This document shows, in pieces, positions 9,254 through 17,627 of a stretch of 64,000 nt of DNA. The DNA is taken from positions 186,001 to 250,000 of the forward strand of contig JAICWP010000005.1 of NCBI GenBank assembly GCA_025934735.1, in the 5' to 3' direction. Positions within the stretch are counted from its first letter, which is position 1; every line of letters starts with the position of its first letter. The DNA comes from Terriglobales bacterium (GTDB lineage: Bacteria > Acidobacteriota > Terriglobia > Terriglobales > Acidobacteriaceae). Both the position numbers and the translations under genes were made by a program. The notes below the pieces were generated by a model. That model was not told where the DNA came from. It worked only from the letters and a program-made list of their open reading frames with translations, and made no database searches.

Positions 9254-11053
9254 CTACGGTTGGTGGTTGGACCGCCGCCCCGGAATCTGATTAGTAACTC
9301 CCGAGCCCTCCTCCACGGTCAGAGTCTGGTCCGCCGGCTGTTTGCGGATGGTGTCCACGGTGCCCGAAGGCCAGTGAATAGTGATTTCGTCCACCTGGGC
9401 GGCCGCTCCCAGGCCGAAGTGCGTGCGCGGGTCACTCGCCGACAAAAAGCTGCTGTTGGAGCGCACTTCCTGCACTTGCGTCCGCCCCCCCGCCTTGAGC
9501 TCGATGCGAGCTCCAAAGCCGTCGCGATTGGACTTTCTGCCTACTGTTTTTATGGCAATCCAATGATTCCGCGCCTTCGCGGGGTGGTTACGCAGCAAGA
9601 CTGGCGCACCATCCAGCTGAGTGACTACAAGATCAAGAAACCCTTTATTTTCAAAATCTCCCACCGCTAATCCCCGACGCACTCCGGTTTGGCGCAGCGC
9701 CTGCCCCACCTCCAAACCCACTTCCGCAAAGCGTCCGCCCAGATTGTGGAAGAGGAAATTGCGTTCGGCATAGGAGACGCCGAACGCATGGCCGTCAACC
9801 TGGGGATCTACGTGGCCATTGGCCACAAAAACATCCATCCAGCCATCGTTGTCGTAGTCAAGAAACTTCACCCCAAAACCGAGGAAAGCGGTGCTGATGG
9901 GCCCAAATCCGGTGGGTCCGGCCTGGTCAGTGAAGCTGCCGTTGTGGTCATTGTGGTAGAGGTTGTTGGTATCGTCGGAAAAGTTGGTTTTGACCAGGTC
10001 AGGCCAGCCGTCATTGTCATAATCGGCGCTGTCCACGCCCATGCCGGCCTGGGGCAGCCCGTCGGCGCTGAAGGCCACCCCGGCCTCCATGCCCACCTCG
10101 GTAAGTCCCCCCTTGCAGTTGTTGTGGTAAAGGCGACTGGGCGAGGAATCGTTGGAAACATAAAGATCCAGGCAGCCATCCTTGTCGTAATCCAGCCAGA
10201 TAACGCCCAGGCCGTAGTCGGCCTCGGCGTCAATGCCCAGTTTGTCGCTCACGTCGGTAAACGTGCCGTCACCGTTATTGTGGTAGAGGCGGTCGCGTGA
10301 ACCTTTCAGGCCGCGCGGCCCGCAGGAAACCGGTATGCCGCGATACTGGCAGAACGGGCCGCTGCCGAAGGCGGGCAGGTGGTTCAGGTCGAGATCCACA
10401 TAGTTGGTGACGTACAGATCGAGGCGGCCGTCATTATCGTAGTCGCCGAAGGCGGCGCTGGTGCCCCAACGCCCGCCGTTGCCCACACCAGCTTTGGCGG
10501 TTACATCGGTGAAAGTGCCGTTGCCGTTGTTGTGATAGAGCACGCCGCCGTCGAGGTAGGTGATGTAAACATCCTCGTAGCCATCATTGTCATAATCGCC
10601 GACAGCCACGCCGAATCCCCAGCCACAATGGCTCAGGCCGGCTTTGGTAGTGACGTCGGTAAACGTGCCGTCGTGGTTGTTGCGGTCGAGCGCGACATGA
10701 TGGCAATGGCCGGCGCGCAGATCGGCCAGAGTGGAGCCATCCACCAGCAGGATATCCATCCAGCCGTCATTGTCGTAATCGAACACGGCCACGCCGCCGC
10801 ACATGGATTCCATGATGTAGAGCTTCTGCGGACCGCCGCAGGTGAGGTGAAAGTTGATGCCGGCGGCGCGGGTCACGTCTTCGAACGTGACTCCGGCCGA
10901 ATTTTGGGTAGTGCGGGCGGCTGTAGTGCCGGCGTGTCGGCGGCTCTGTTTTGTGGCGCGCGCCTGGCCTGCGGCCTTTCCGGTCGTGGGACCTGCGAAG
11001 GCGACGAATGCCGCCACCATCGCCATCAGCGCCAGCCTGTAGAAGCAGCGCAT
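9254..11053 (-). CDS. FG-GAP/VCBS repeat protein with C-terminal ASPIC/UnbV domain
   Basis: 599 residues, secreted (hydrophobic leader about 5-25). At least seven Asp-rich calcium-type repeats are visible (FDYDNDGWMDI, GDYDNDGYEDV, GDYDNDGRLDL, LDYDKDGCLDL, ADYDNDGWPDL, LDYDNDGWMDV, GDFENKGFLDL), consistent with an integrin-alpha-like seven-bladed propeller. The C-terminus is an ASPIC/UnbV domain (about 490-585; DGFGARIELKAGG, SFLSASDPRTHFGLG, IHWPSGTVDT), as in CRTAC1-like proteins. The start codon overlaps the stop of the upstream TPR gene by one base (TGATG), so the two are translationally coupled. It is probably extracellular or surface bound; the function is unknown. Confidence 0.88.
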   Translation of the reverse strand: MRCFYRLALMAMVAAFVAFAGPTTGKAAGQARATKQSRRHAGTTAARTTQNSAGVTFEDVTRAAGINFHLTCGGPQKLYIMESMCGGVAVFDYDNDGWMDILLVDGSTLADLRAGHCHHVALDRNNHDGTFTDVTTKAGLSHCGWGFGVAVGDYDNDGYEDVYITYLDGGVLYHNNGNGTFTDVTAKAGVGNGGRWGTSAAFGDYDNDGRLDLYVTNYVDLDLNHLPAFGSGPFCQYRGIPVSCGPRGLKGSRDRLYHNNGDGTFTDVSDKLGIDAEADYGLGVIWLDYDKDGCLDLYVSNDSSPSRLYHNNCKGGLTEVGMEAGVAFSADGLPQAGMGVDSADYDNDGWPDLVKTNFSDDTNNLYHNDHNGSFTDQAGPTGFGPISTAFLGFGVKFLDYDNDGWMDVFVANGHVDPQVDGHAFGVSYAERNFLFHNLGGRFAEVGLEVGQALRQTGVRRGLAVGDFENKGFLDLVVTQLDGAPVLLRNHPAKARNHWIAIKTVGRKSNRDGFGARIELKAGGRTQVQEVRSNSSFLSASDPRTHFGLGAAAQVDEITIHWPSGTVDTIRKQPADQTLTVEEGSGVTNQIPGRRSNHQP

Positions 11054-12072
11054 CAGTGGACGCCGGAGGCCATGCCCCCGGTCTGCGGCTGCTGTTTCCG
11101 CAGTTGCTCGAATTGCTGCAGCTCGGAGTTAGCACCGGCGGTGTCGCCGCTGAGGCGCAAGGTGCGGGCTAACTGATAATGCGGGCTGGGATCGGCGGGA
11201 TTGAGCGTGGTGGATCGGCGCAGAGCCTCAATCGCGTCCGGGATCTGCTTGAGAGTAAGCAGCGCCTTGCCCAGATCGTAGAAAGCATCGGCGCGAGTGC
11301 CGTCCAGGGCAGTCGCCTTGCGCAGGGCCTCGGCCGCGGCTTGCCCCTCCCCCGATTGCACCAGCTCATGGCCCAGCTGGTAATAGACCTCGGCGTTGGC
11401 ATCTCCGCGCGCCACCTCTTTCTGATATTCAGCGATGGCCTGCTGGTCGCGGCCCAGGCTGGCATAGGCATACCCCAGGTGGTAGTGGCCGAGCTCAATA
11501 CTCGGCTTCAGCCGCAGCGCGGTCTTGAACTGCTCGATGGCATCGAGCGACCGATTGCTGTTCTGGTAAGCGCGCCCCAACAGCAAGTGCGCCAAGGGAT
11601 GGTCGGGCTTCAGGCACAGCGCCTGTTTTAACTGTTCGGCGGCCGCCCCATATTGCTTTTCCTGCAGATGAACGAGCGCGGTGTCGAAGTGAATGTCGTA
11701 GTCCTGGGGACGCAGTTTAGCGGCTTGCTCCAGTTGCGCCAGCGCCTGCGAGTTCTTGCCGCTCTGAAAATACGCAATTCCCAGCCAGTGATGGAAATCG
11801 GCATTCTGTGGCCAGCGCGCCACCGCGTTTTGCCCGAGCGCGATGGCCTGGTCCAGTTGCTTCGATTGCAGATAACCCAGGAGTTGCCCGCCGATTTGCT
11901 GCTGATCGGGCTCAGCGCTCTGGCGCTCCTGCGCCCTCGCGATTCCCGGCATCGCCCCCGCCGAACTACAGGCAAGTGCCAAAAAGGCACACCATTTCGC
12001 GGAAAGAAGAAGCAAGCGCCGGGCGCGCCTGGAGAGCCGGTCCACACACACCGCCAAGCCTGAGGATTGCAT
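11053..12072 (-). CDS. TPR protein coupled to the UnbV gene
   Basis: 339 residues from the ATG at 12072, chosen because it places a basic stretch (DRLSRRARR) before a hydrophobic segment (about 20-40) ending near ARAQ, a plausible signal peptide or anchor. The same frame stays open upstream to 12189 but has no better start. The remainder is TPR units from about residue 60 (AIALGQNAVARWPQNADFHH, LGRAYQNSNRSLDAIEQF, LGYAYASLGRDQQAIAEY). The stop overlaps the ATG of the FG-GAP/UnbV gene (TGATG). UnbV-domain and TPR proteins are often neighbours in Acidobacteriota, suggesting a fixed complex. Confidence 0.82.
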   Translation of the reverse strand: MQSSGLAVCVDRLSRRARRLLLLSAKWCAFLALACSSAGAMPGIARAQERQSAEPDQQQIGGQLLGYLQSKQLDQAIALGQNAVARWPQNADFHHWLGIAYFQSGKNSQALAQLEQAAKLRPQDYDIHFDTALVHLQEKQYGAAAEQLKQALCLKPDHPLAHLLLGRAYQNSNRSLDAIEQFKTALRLKPSIELGHYHLGYAYASLGRDQQAIAEYQKEVARGDANAEVYYQLGHELVQSGEGQAAAEALRKATALDGTRADAFYDLGKALLTLKQIPDAIEALRRSTTLNPADPSPHYQLARTLRLSGDTAGANSELQQFEQLRKQQPQTGGMASGVH

Positions 12073-12218
12073 GAGAAGCGTTGCTGAATGGTAACTACTT
12101 CCTGAGCGGCAGCGCAACCTCTCGGGCGGGAGCGCTGAATGGCGCTTGCCTAGCCGGGCTGCTCCCCTGCACCTTTCAAAACTCGGCAATCATGCAATCA
12201 TCCATCGTAAATAAAAAA

Positions 12219-12240
12219 AGGCCCGGCCGAAGCCGGGCCT
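12219..12240 (-). terminator. Rho-independent terminator of the beta-barrel gene
   Basis: On the minus strand AGGCCCGGC, a TTCG tetraloop and GCCGGGCCT are followed by TTTTTTTAT. It lies 21 bp after the stop of the small outer-membrane protein gene. Confidence 0.93.
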
Positions 12241-12261
12241 CACCGCAAAAGGTCTTACCAA

Positions 12262-12873
12262 TTAGAACTTCGACCCTCCCCAACCGGAGCCAAAGCGGAA
12301 GCTGAGGCCGGCGGAGACGCGCAGGTTGTTCTGCGTCGCCGAAAGATGGCGAGTCATGAGGTAATCCGCGGACGTGATCACGCCCACGTGCTTGCTGACA
12401 CCGTATTCCACGCCGCCGCCCAGAGCCGACGCGAACGCGTTGTCGGTGCCGCTAACGGACACGGTGCCCACGCCGGTGATGCTGCTGGAACCGGACAGGC
12501 TCATGCGGTCAAACCCGAACAGGCCGTGCACAAACGGGTTGGTGCGGCCGTGGCCGAACTGCACGCGCGGACCAAACACAAAGGTGTAGTGCTTGTCGGA
12601 AACCGACACGGAGGCGGTCGTGAGCCCACTGACCACCGACTGGCTCTGCGAATTGCTGGCGCCGGCGATGTTGGCTTCCACGCCCAGCCAGTTGTTCATG
12701 AAGAATGTGCCGCCGGTATTCCAACCGTTCGCACCCAAGCGGCTGCCCACGCCCTCATCCAGGCTGGTGTAGGTGTATCCACCCACCAACTCGGACTTAG
12801 GCGCCAGCTGCGCCCAGGCGCTGGAAGCGCAAACGGCAAGCGCGATTACCAGAATGCTTTTGAACTTGAACAT
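12262..12873 (-). CDS. Small outer-membrane beta-barrel protein
   Basis: 203 residues from the ATG at 12873, which has AGGAG about 9 nt upstream. Signal peptide 1-21 (cleavage near AWAQ), then alternating beta-strand segments rich in Gly and aromatic residues (GGYTYTSLDEGVG, YTFVFGPRVQFG, FVHGLFGFD, GGGVEYGV) and a C-terminal strand RVSAGLSFRFG. This fits the OmpW/OmpA-like eight-stranded barrels (outer membrane beta-barrel domain). No enzymatic motif is present. It is transcribed alone, with its own terminator and a long upstream region carrying a palindrome and a tandem repeat. Confidence 0.78.
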   Translation of the reverse strand: MFKFKSILVIALAVCASSAWAQLAPKSELVGGYTYTSLDEGVGSRLGANGWNTGGTFFMNNWLGVEANIAGASNSQSQSVVSGLTTASVSVSDKHYTFVFGPRVQFGHGRTNPFVHGLFGFDRMSLSGSSSITGVGTVSVSGTDNAFASALGGGVEYGVSKHVGVITSADYLMTRHLSATQNNLRVSAGLSFRFGSGWGGSKF

Positions 12874-12999
12874 GTTGTGTTTTTCTCCTGACAAAAATTT
12901 TCCCCCCCGGTCTTGCAATGTTCGGTAGTTTCGCGTGCTCAGGAGAAATTGGCCAGATTACTCCCGTCATAGACCGACAAGGACTACTCCACACCCGCT

Positions 13000-13011
13000 C
13001 GTACATGTACG
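13000..13011. promoter_or_regulatory. 12-bp palindrome, candidate operator
   Basis: CGTACATGTACG is a perfect palindrome lying 127 bp upstream of the barrel gene start. It could be a dimeric regulator site. No promoter could be assigned next to it. Confidence 0.3.
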
Positions 13012-13075
13012 TCCGGCCATGGAACCCCTCCCTGAACGGGACGCGATGAAGGCTCCGGCCAGAATCCGGCGCAGC

Positions 13076-13119
13076 GCTGTATGCAGCTGAATTAAATGCT
13101 GTATGTAGCTGAATTAAAT
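13076..13119. repeat. Two tandem copies of a 22-bp unit
   Basis: Unit GCTGTATGYAGCTGAATTAAAT repeated head to tail, with 21 of 22 positions identical (C or T at position 9). It is AT-richer than its surroundings and lies just downstream of the third sulfatase-like gene. Confidence 0.85.
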
Positions 13120-13180
13120 AAGGATAGGAACCTAGATGCGCCGCCCTTCACAGGCCGGCTTGCTCAATTCATCAACTTTC

Positions 13181-15094
13181 CTATTGCTGGATATTGCTCG
13201 CTTTGGAACGGCGGGGTGGGGGCGTCCTCCTTAATTCTGCGGCACGCTTTGCCGCCGCGGCGGCCAGTTGCGCCTTACCCTGGCCGGCATAAGCCTGCTT
13301 CAGCAACTCAAAACTCTCGGCAGTGGGGTGCTGCTCCGTGACGCTGTTCAGCTGGCTGGCGGCTTCGGCGTATTTCTTCTCCGCCAGCAGCACCCGCCCC
13401 AATTCCAATTGGGCGTCGGAATTCCCCGAATCCACCAGCAGGGCAGCCTGCAACTGATCCTCGGCGGAACCGGGCTTGTCCAGGCGCAGGTAAGTTTTGG
13501 CCAGCAGGATGCGGGCCGGCAACTGCTCGGGCAAAAGGCGCAGGCTGGCTTCCAGGGCGTCGCGGGCGCCGGCGAAATCACCCATGGCAAAGCGCGCCTG
13601 CCCTTCATAAAAGGCGCTGGTGGAATCGTTGGGACGCAATTGCCGGGCTTTGGCCAGGGCGGAGGCGGCCTCCTGATTGTTACCGGATTTCAATTCCAGC
13701 TCGCCCAACTGGGAAAACGCCAGGGCTGAGCTGCTGTCCTTCTCCAATACCTTTTTCAGCAAGACGCGAGCCTGGTCGGTGTGGCCGCGGTCGCTCTGCA
13801 GCAGCGCCAGGTGAAGCAGATTTTCCTCCTCGATCCTGTCCTTGGGATCGGGCAGCTGGGCCTGGGCGGCGGTCAGTTTTCCGCCATTCTTTTCGGCCTG
13901 GTGCTGGGAAAGGAGAGTTTGCAGCTTCTGCTGCTGTGGCCCGGCCGAGGCATAAAGGTTATGCAGTTCGCGCGGATCGGAGCCCAGGTCGTAGTACTCG
14001 GGCCGCGGCGCCTGGATCAGCTTGCCCTGCCCGTCCCGCACGCAGCGCAGCGCCGCCCAGCCGAAGTGCAGGGGGTAATCGGTTTCGCCAAAAAGCGGCC
14101 GCCCGCTCGGCTGACCTGCGCCGGCCAGCAGGGGCTGCAGAGAGGCTCCGTCCATGTGCTCCCCGCCGTTTATGCCAAGCAGGCCGAGCACGGTGGGGAG
14201 AATGTCGATGGTCCTTACCTGGGCGCTGATCACCTTGCCCGCCTCGCGCTCCTGCGGCAGCTTGATGATGAGCGGAACATGCAGGGTGGCGTCATAAAGG
14301 AAGATGCCGTGGGTTTGCTCCTGGTGTTCGCCCAGGCCTTCGCCGTGATCGCCCACCACCACGATCAGGGAGTTGTCGTACCAGCCCCGGCGGCGAAGAT
14401 ATGCCAGAAAATCGGCCAGGGCATGGTCGGCATAGGCAATTTCGCCGTCATAAAGATGGTCGCGGTAAACATGGGAGTAGGGCGGCGGCGGTTCGTAGGG
14501 ATCGTGAGGATCGTATAAGTGTACCCAGAGAAACTTCGGACCCGCCGGCAGGGGGGTCAGCGACTGTTGGGAGTGCGGCCGGTCCAGCCACTTCTCCGCG
14601 TGCTGCACCACCTCCATGCCTCGCCGTTCTTCCACGTCCCAGTGGCCCTTGCCGGCATGGGGCGGAAAATTGTCGTAATAGTCGAATCCCTGGTCGAAGC
14701 CCGGCGCCAGGGTCTTGGAGTCGAGAACCACCGCGCCAATGAAGGCGGCGGTGCCATACCCTTGCTTTTGCAGCAGGCTGGCCCAGGTGAGGTGGTTGCC
14801 GGAGAGCGCCACGCCGAAGTCGGTGACCCCGTGCGAGCTGGGATAGAGCCCCGTCAGAATGCTGGCATGGGAACTGTTGGTGACGGGAACGGGGGTAAAC
14901 GCACTGGTGAACCGCAGGCCGTCCTTGGCCAGGCCATCTATGGCTGGCGTCTTGACCCCGGAATAGCCATAGCAGCCGACATGGTCAGCACGCAGGGTGT
15001 CAATCGTGACCAGGAAAACGTTGGGGGAAGGGTTACCCGCCGCCCAAAGCCGAACCGTCAACAGCAATAGCGAGAGGCAGAGCGCCTTCTTCAT
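13181..15094 (-). CDS. Sulfatase-like hydrolase fused to TPR repeats, third copy
   Basis: 637 residues with a signal peptide (1-19, KK followed by a Leu-rich core). Catalytic-domain motifs: LVTIDTLRADH (Asp32), TNSSH (Thr72 in place of the sulfatase Cys), VVGDHGEGLGEHQEQTHG and LYDATLHVPLIIK. TPR-like repeats run from about 425 to 620. It is more diverged than the tandem pair at the left end (the nucleophile motif lacks Pro), but the architecture is the same. It stands alone on the minus strand and diverges from a response-regulator gene. A role in hydrolysing or transferring phospho- or sulfo-groups on an exported polymer is inference. Confidence 0.85.
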   Translation of the reverse strand: MKKALCLSLLLLTVRLWAAGNPSPNVFLVTIDTLRADHVGCYGYSGVKTPAIDGLAKDGLRFTSAFTPVPVTNSSHASILTGLYPSSHGVTDFGVALSGNHLTWASLLQKQGYGTAAFIGAVVLDSKTLAPGFDQGFDYYDNFPPHAGKGHWDVEERRGMEVVQHAEKWLDRPHSQQSLTPLPAGPKFLWVHLYDPHDPYEPPPPYSHVYRDHLYDGEIAYADHALADFLAYLRRRGWYDNSLIVVVGDHGEGLGEHQEQTHGIFLYDATLHVPLIIKLPQEREAGKVISAQVRTIDILPTVLGLLGINGGEHMDGASLQPLLAGAGQPSGRPLFGETDYPLHFGWAALRCVRDGQGKLIQAPRPEYYDLGSDPRELHNLYASAGPQQQKLQTLLSQHQAEKNGGKLTAAQAQLPDPKDRIEEENLLHLALLQSDRGHTDQARVLLKKVLEKDSSSALAFSQLGELELKSGNNQEAASALAKARQLRPNDSTSAFYEGQARFAMGDFAGARDALEASLRLLPEQLPARILLAKTYLRLDKPGSAEDQLQAALLVDSGNSDAQLELGRVLLAEKKYAEAASQLNSVTEQHPTAESFELLKQAYAGQGKAQLAAAAAKRAAELRRTPPPRRSKASNIQQ

Positions 15095-15290
15095 CAGTAT
15101 AGGACCCCAGGGTGTAGCTGGCTTTGCAAGCTTTTATCGAGAGTGACGTTATTGTAGCTCAGCCCCGTCAGCCGGGCGGAATGAGCCCCATGCGAGCTTG
15201 GCTTCTTCCCTGGAACGGACTGGCAATATCTTGTCTTGATTTAACTCCACAATTGGGACAAGATTTGCACATTCACCAAGACAGGGCACC

Positions 15291-15698
15291 GTGGCAACCA
15301 TTCTTTGCATTGACGATCAAGCGGCAGGCTTGGCAATCCGCAGGGAACTGCTCCAGTCCAAAGGCTATGACGTGCTGATCGCCAGCGACGGTCCGAGCGC
15401 CATTGCCCTGGCCCGCCAGCATAGCGTCGACCTGGTGATCCTGGATTACCGCCTGCCCGGGATGGACGGCGAAGAAGTTGCTTCAATTCTCAAAGCGGAA
15501 AATCCGGCGTGTCCCATCGTGCTGCTTACCGGCTATCCCGGCGAAGTACCGCAGCGTCTGACGGCGATAGTGGACGCGTTTGTTGAAAAAGGTAACAGCG
15601 CCACCGTACTGCTGGCCGCCGTGGAGAAAGCCTTGACCGCCTCTCGCATGCGCCGGGCGCAATCAGCGCGGTTGACTCCCAAGCGCGACACTGCCTGA
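15291..15698 (+). CDS. Stand-alone response-regulator receiver protein
   Basis: 135 residues from a GTG start. One CheY-like receiver domain is visible: acidic pair Asp8-Asp9, phospho-acceptor Asp52 (VILDYRLPGMDG), a conserved Thr in VLLTGYPG and Lys in FVEKG. After the receiver there is only a basic tail (about 120-135), with no output domain. It presumably works through protein contacts. It is separated by a small orphan gene from the convergent signalling operon and could belong to that network; this is not shown by the sequence. Confidence 0.88.
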   Translation: MATILCIDDQAAGLAIRRELLQSKGYDVLIASDGPSAIALARQHSVDLVILDYRLPGMDGEEVASILKAENPACPIVLLTGYPGEVPQRLTAIVDAFVEKGNSATVLLAAVEKALTASRMRRAQSARLTPKRDTA

Positions 15699-15783
15699 GG
15701 CAGTTCCTTTTTCGCGCCTAAATACGTATAGGCATCCAGAATCGTTTTACCCGGCATCGTTTGTAGCTGGAAACGCCACTTCC

Positions 15784-15945
15784 ATGCTAGTACCAAAGCC
15801 CGACCCTTCCCGACAAGTGAAACTGCGAGCGCTAATGGAAGACCGCAACCGGCTTAACCAGCAGATCCGGAAACTCTACGAGCAAGTGCGCAAAATTGAC
15901 CAGGAGATTGCGGAAGTGCGGCTGGCCCTGCGGCGGCGCTCGTAA
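15784..15945 (+). CDS. Small coiled-coil protein, 53 residues
   Basis: An ATG-to-TAA frame of 53 codons whose product is almost all charged helix: a short Pro-containing start (MLVPKPDPSRQ), then RALMEDRNRLNQQIRKLYEQ continuing in heptad style to a basic end (LALRRRS). The codon choice is GC-rich like its neighbours. No family is recognised. It sits between the lone receiver gene and the convergent ECF sigma gene and ends 11 bp from the latter's stop. It could be a small adaptor, or a chance frame; the regular heptads favour a real gene. Confidence 0.5.
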   Translation: MLVPKPDPSRQVKLRALMEDRNRLNQQIRKLYEQVRKIDQEIAEVRLALRRRS

Positions 15946-15956
15946 TCCGACCTGGG

Positions 15957-16631
15957 TTAACGCGCCCCGGCCAGAGAAATGCGCAGTTTGTGGGTGGCTC
16001 GAAACAGGGTGTTCTTGACCGTTCCTTCGCTGGTGTTAAGCATGTCGGCCACGGTGCGCAGCCTCAGGTTTTGGTAATGCTTCAGCTCGAATACCATGCG
16101 CTCGCGCGGCGAGAGCTGGCGCAGGGCGCCGATAATTTGCCGCCGCAACTCCAGGCGGCGCAGGCAGCGCTCGGGATCGCTTGCCGGGTGAACATCGGGC
16201 AGGAACTCCACAATCTCCGTCTCGTCGCCGTCGGGCGAAACCATCACGCTCACGTTCCTTTGCTGCTTCTGACGCCGGCGAAGGTAATCGAGGCACACAT
16301 TAGTGGTGATGCGGTGAATCCAGGTGTAAAACGAGCACTCGAAACGGAACCCGCCCAGGCTCTGGTAGGCACGCAGGAAAGTATCCTGGTAAATGTCCTG
16401 AGCGTCGCATTCCGAGCCGGTGATGCGCAGGGCCAGGCGAAGCACCGGCTGATCGTAGCTGCGCACCAACTCCTCGAAGGCCGCCGAGTTGCCCTGCTGC
16501 GCCTCCCGCACCAGGGTAATGTGGTCCGCAGCTCCTACACCGCTCGTCTTCTCCGGCTCTGCCGGGAGCACGGGGGAGCCAGCCCCGCAGGTCAGTGTCG
16601 CCCGATCCGAATTGGCATTTGGCGCCAGCAT
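15957..16631 (-). CDS. ECF-family RNA polymerase sigma factor
   Basis: 224 residues. Region 2 (about 45-115) shows FEELVRSYDQPVLRLALRITG, DAQDIYQDTFLRAYQSL and FYTWIHRITTNVCLDYLRR. Region 4 (about 165-215) shows LSPRERMVFELKHYQNLRLR and a helix-turn-helix with SEGTVKNTLFRATHKLR. A 35-residue low-complexity N-terminal extension precedes region 2. The start overlaps the stop of the PP2C phosphatase gene by one base (TGATG), so the two are translationally coupled. No anti-sigma gene is adjacent, which suggests the phosphatase or the upstream two-component pair controls it; this is inference. Confidence 0.9.
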   Translation of the reverse strand: MLAPNANSDRATLTCGAGSPVLPAEPEKTSGVGAADHITLVREAQQGNSAAFEELVRSYDQPVLRLALRITGSECDAQDIYQDTFLRAYQSLGGFRFECSFYTWIHRITTNVCLDYLRRRQKQQRNVSVMVSPDGDETEIVEFLPDVHPASDPERCLRRLELRRQIIGALRQLSPRERMVFELKHYQNLRLRTVADMLNTSEGTVKNTLFRATHKLRISLAGAR

Positions 16632-17560
16632 CAGTCAGCTCCCGCCTCGCTTTCAGCCGCCCGGCGATGCACCACCAGGAGGGCCACGTCATCGGCGCGT
16701 GGCTGGGTGGCGGCGAAATCCTGGGTTGCGCCCAGCGCCGAGAACAATATGGCGCTAGCCGAGCTGTCACCGGCCTCGCGCGCCGCCAGCGCCAGCCGCT
16801 CCGCCTCGAAGTCCTCACCCTGGCCGTTGCGGCATTCCACCACACCATCGGAGTAGCCGATCAGCGTCTCCCCCGGCGCGAGCGTGGTATGGCCGTTCCC
16901 GAAAGCCGCACCCGCCACCGCGCCCAGCAGCGGCCCGCCCGTAGCCAGCCGCTCCAGTTCCCCGTCCCGCCGCAGCAGCAGGGGATCGGGATGGCCGGCG
17001 TTGCAGTAGGTGAGCTCACCCGTTGCGGAATTCAAACAACCTATAAAGAGTGTGACCAGGGGCGGCTCCGGCTGCAGGCTGACCAGATGGGAATGAATGG
17101 CGGCCGCGATCTGCGCCGGGTCGGGGCAGGAGCCGGCGAAAACGCGAATCAGCCCCGCCAGATGCGTGAACCACATCCCGGCGTACAGGCCTTTTCCGCA
17201 GATGTCCCCAATAGCGAACAGCGTGTGTTCGCCGGCGTCGAAGGCGGTCAGCACGTCGCCGGTAACATGCTGGGTGGCAAAGCTCTCGCTCGCGATTTCA
17301 AAATCCCCGCGCTGCAGCCGCCGCGCGCCGCTGAGCTTTCGCTGCACGTGGGCGCCATCGGAGAGCGCCTTTTGCAGAGCGTCCCGTTGCCGGCGCAGGC
17401 TGGCGAGTTCCTCTTCCAACACTCGGTTGCGCGCCAGCAGCGTTTCCCCGCTGTCCGGCAATTCCTGCGGGCCGCCTGCGTTTTTTACGCGTGGCGTCCA
17501 TGCCGCATGGTGAAGGCGATCCTCACGATTTGACCTGCGTACATCCGCCAGCCTGCTCAC
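16631..17560 (-). CDS. PP2C/SpoIIE-type serine phosphatase
   Basis: 309 residues from a GTG start with GGGAGG 7 nt upstream. An N-terminal coiled coil (about 40-75, RNRVLEEELASLRRQRDALQ) precedes a PPM/SpoIIE domain. Metal-binding motifs are intact: TGDVLTAFDAGEHTLFAIGD, ICGKGLYAGM, YSDGVVE and RADDVALLVV. GGPLLGAVAGAAF is typical of RsbU-like enzymes. It would dephosphorylate a Ser/Thr-phosphorylated partner such as a STAS protein; one is encoded at 59.4 kb but is not linked. It lies 67 bp after the response-regulator gene and is coupled to the sigma gene. Confidence 0.9.
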   Translation of the reverse strand: MSRLADVRRSNREDRLHHAAWTPRVKNAGGPQELPDSGETLLARNRVLEEELASLRRQRDALQKALSDGAHVQRKLSGARRLQRGDFEIASESFATQHVTGDVLTAFDAGEHTLFAIGDICGKGLYAGMWFTHLAGLIRVFAGSCPDPAQIAAAIHSHLVSLQPEPPLVTLFIGCLNSATGELTYCNAGHPDPLLLRRDGELERLATGGPLLGAVAGAAFGNGHTTLAPGETLIGYSDGVVECRNGQGEDFEAERLALAAREAGDSSASAILFSALGATQDFAATQPRADDVALLVVHRRAAESEAGAD

Positions 17561-17627
17561 CGCTGCCTCCCGCTCTCCCCGCGACTGTTTTGCCTGGCCG
17601 GGGCGACCGCTTGCAAGGACCTACGGA

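Larger units (their letters stand above)
12874..13180. other. Intergenic region between sulfatase-like and barrel genes
   Basis: 307 bp without a convincing gene. It holds the ribosome-binding site of the barrel gene, a 12-bp perfect palindrome (13000-13011) and a 22-bp tandem repeat (13076-13119), listed separately. Confidence 0.6.

Noticed and set aside
8082-9290. Plus-strand frame of 402 codons over the receptor N-terminus
   Set aside because: Antisense of a well-supported gene, with no domain content.
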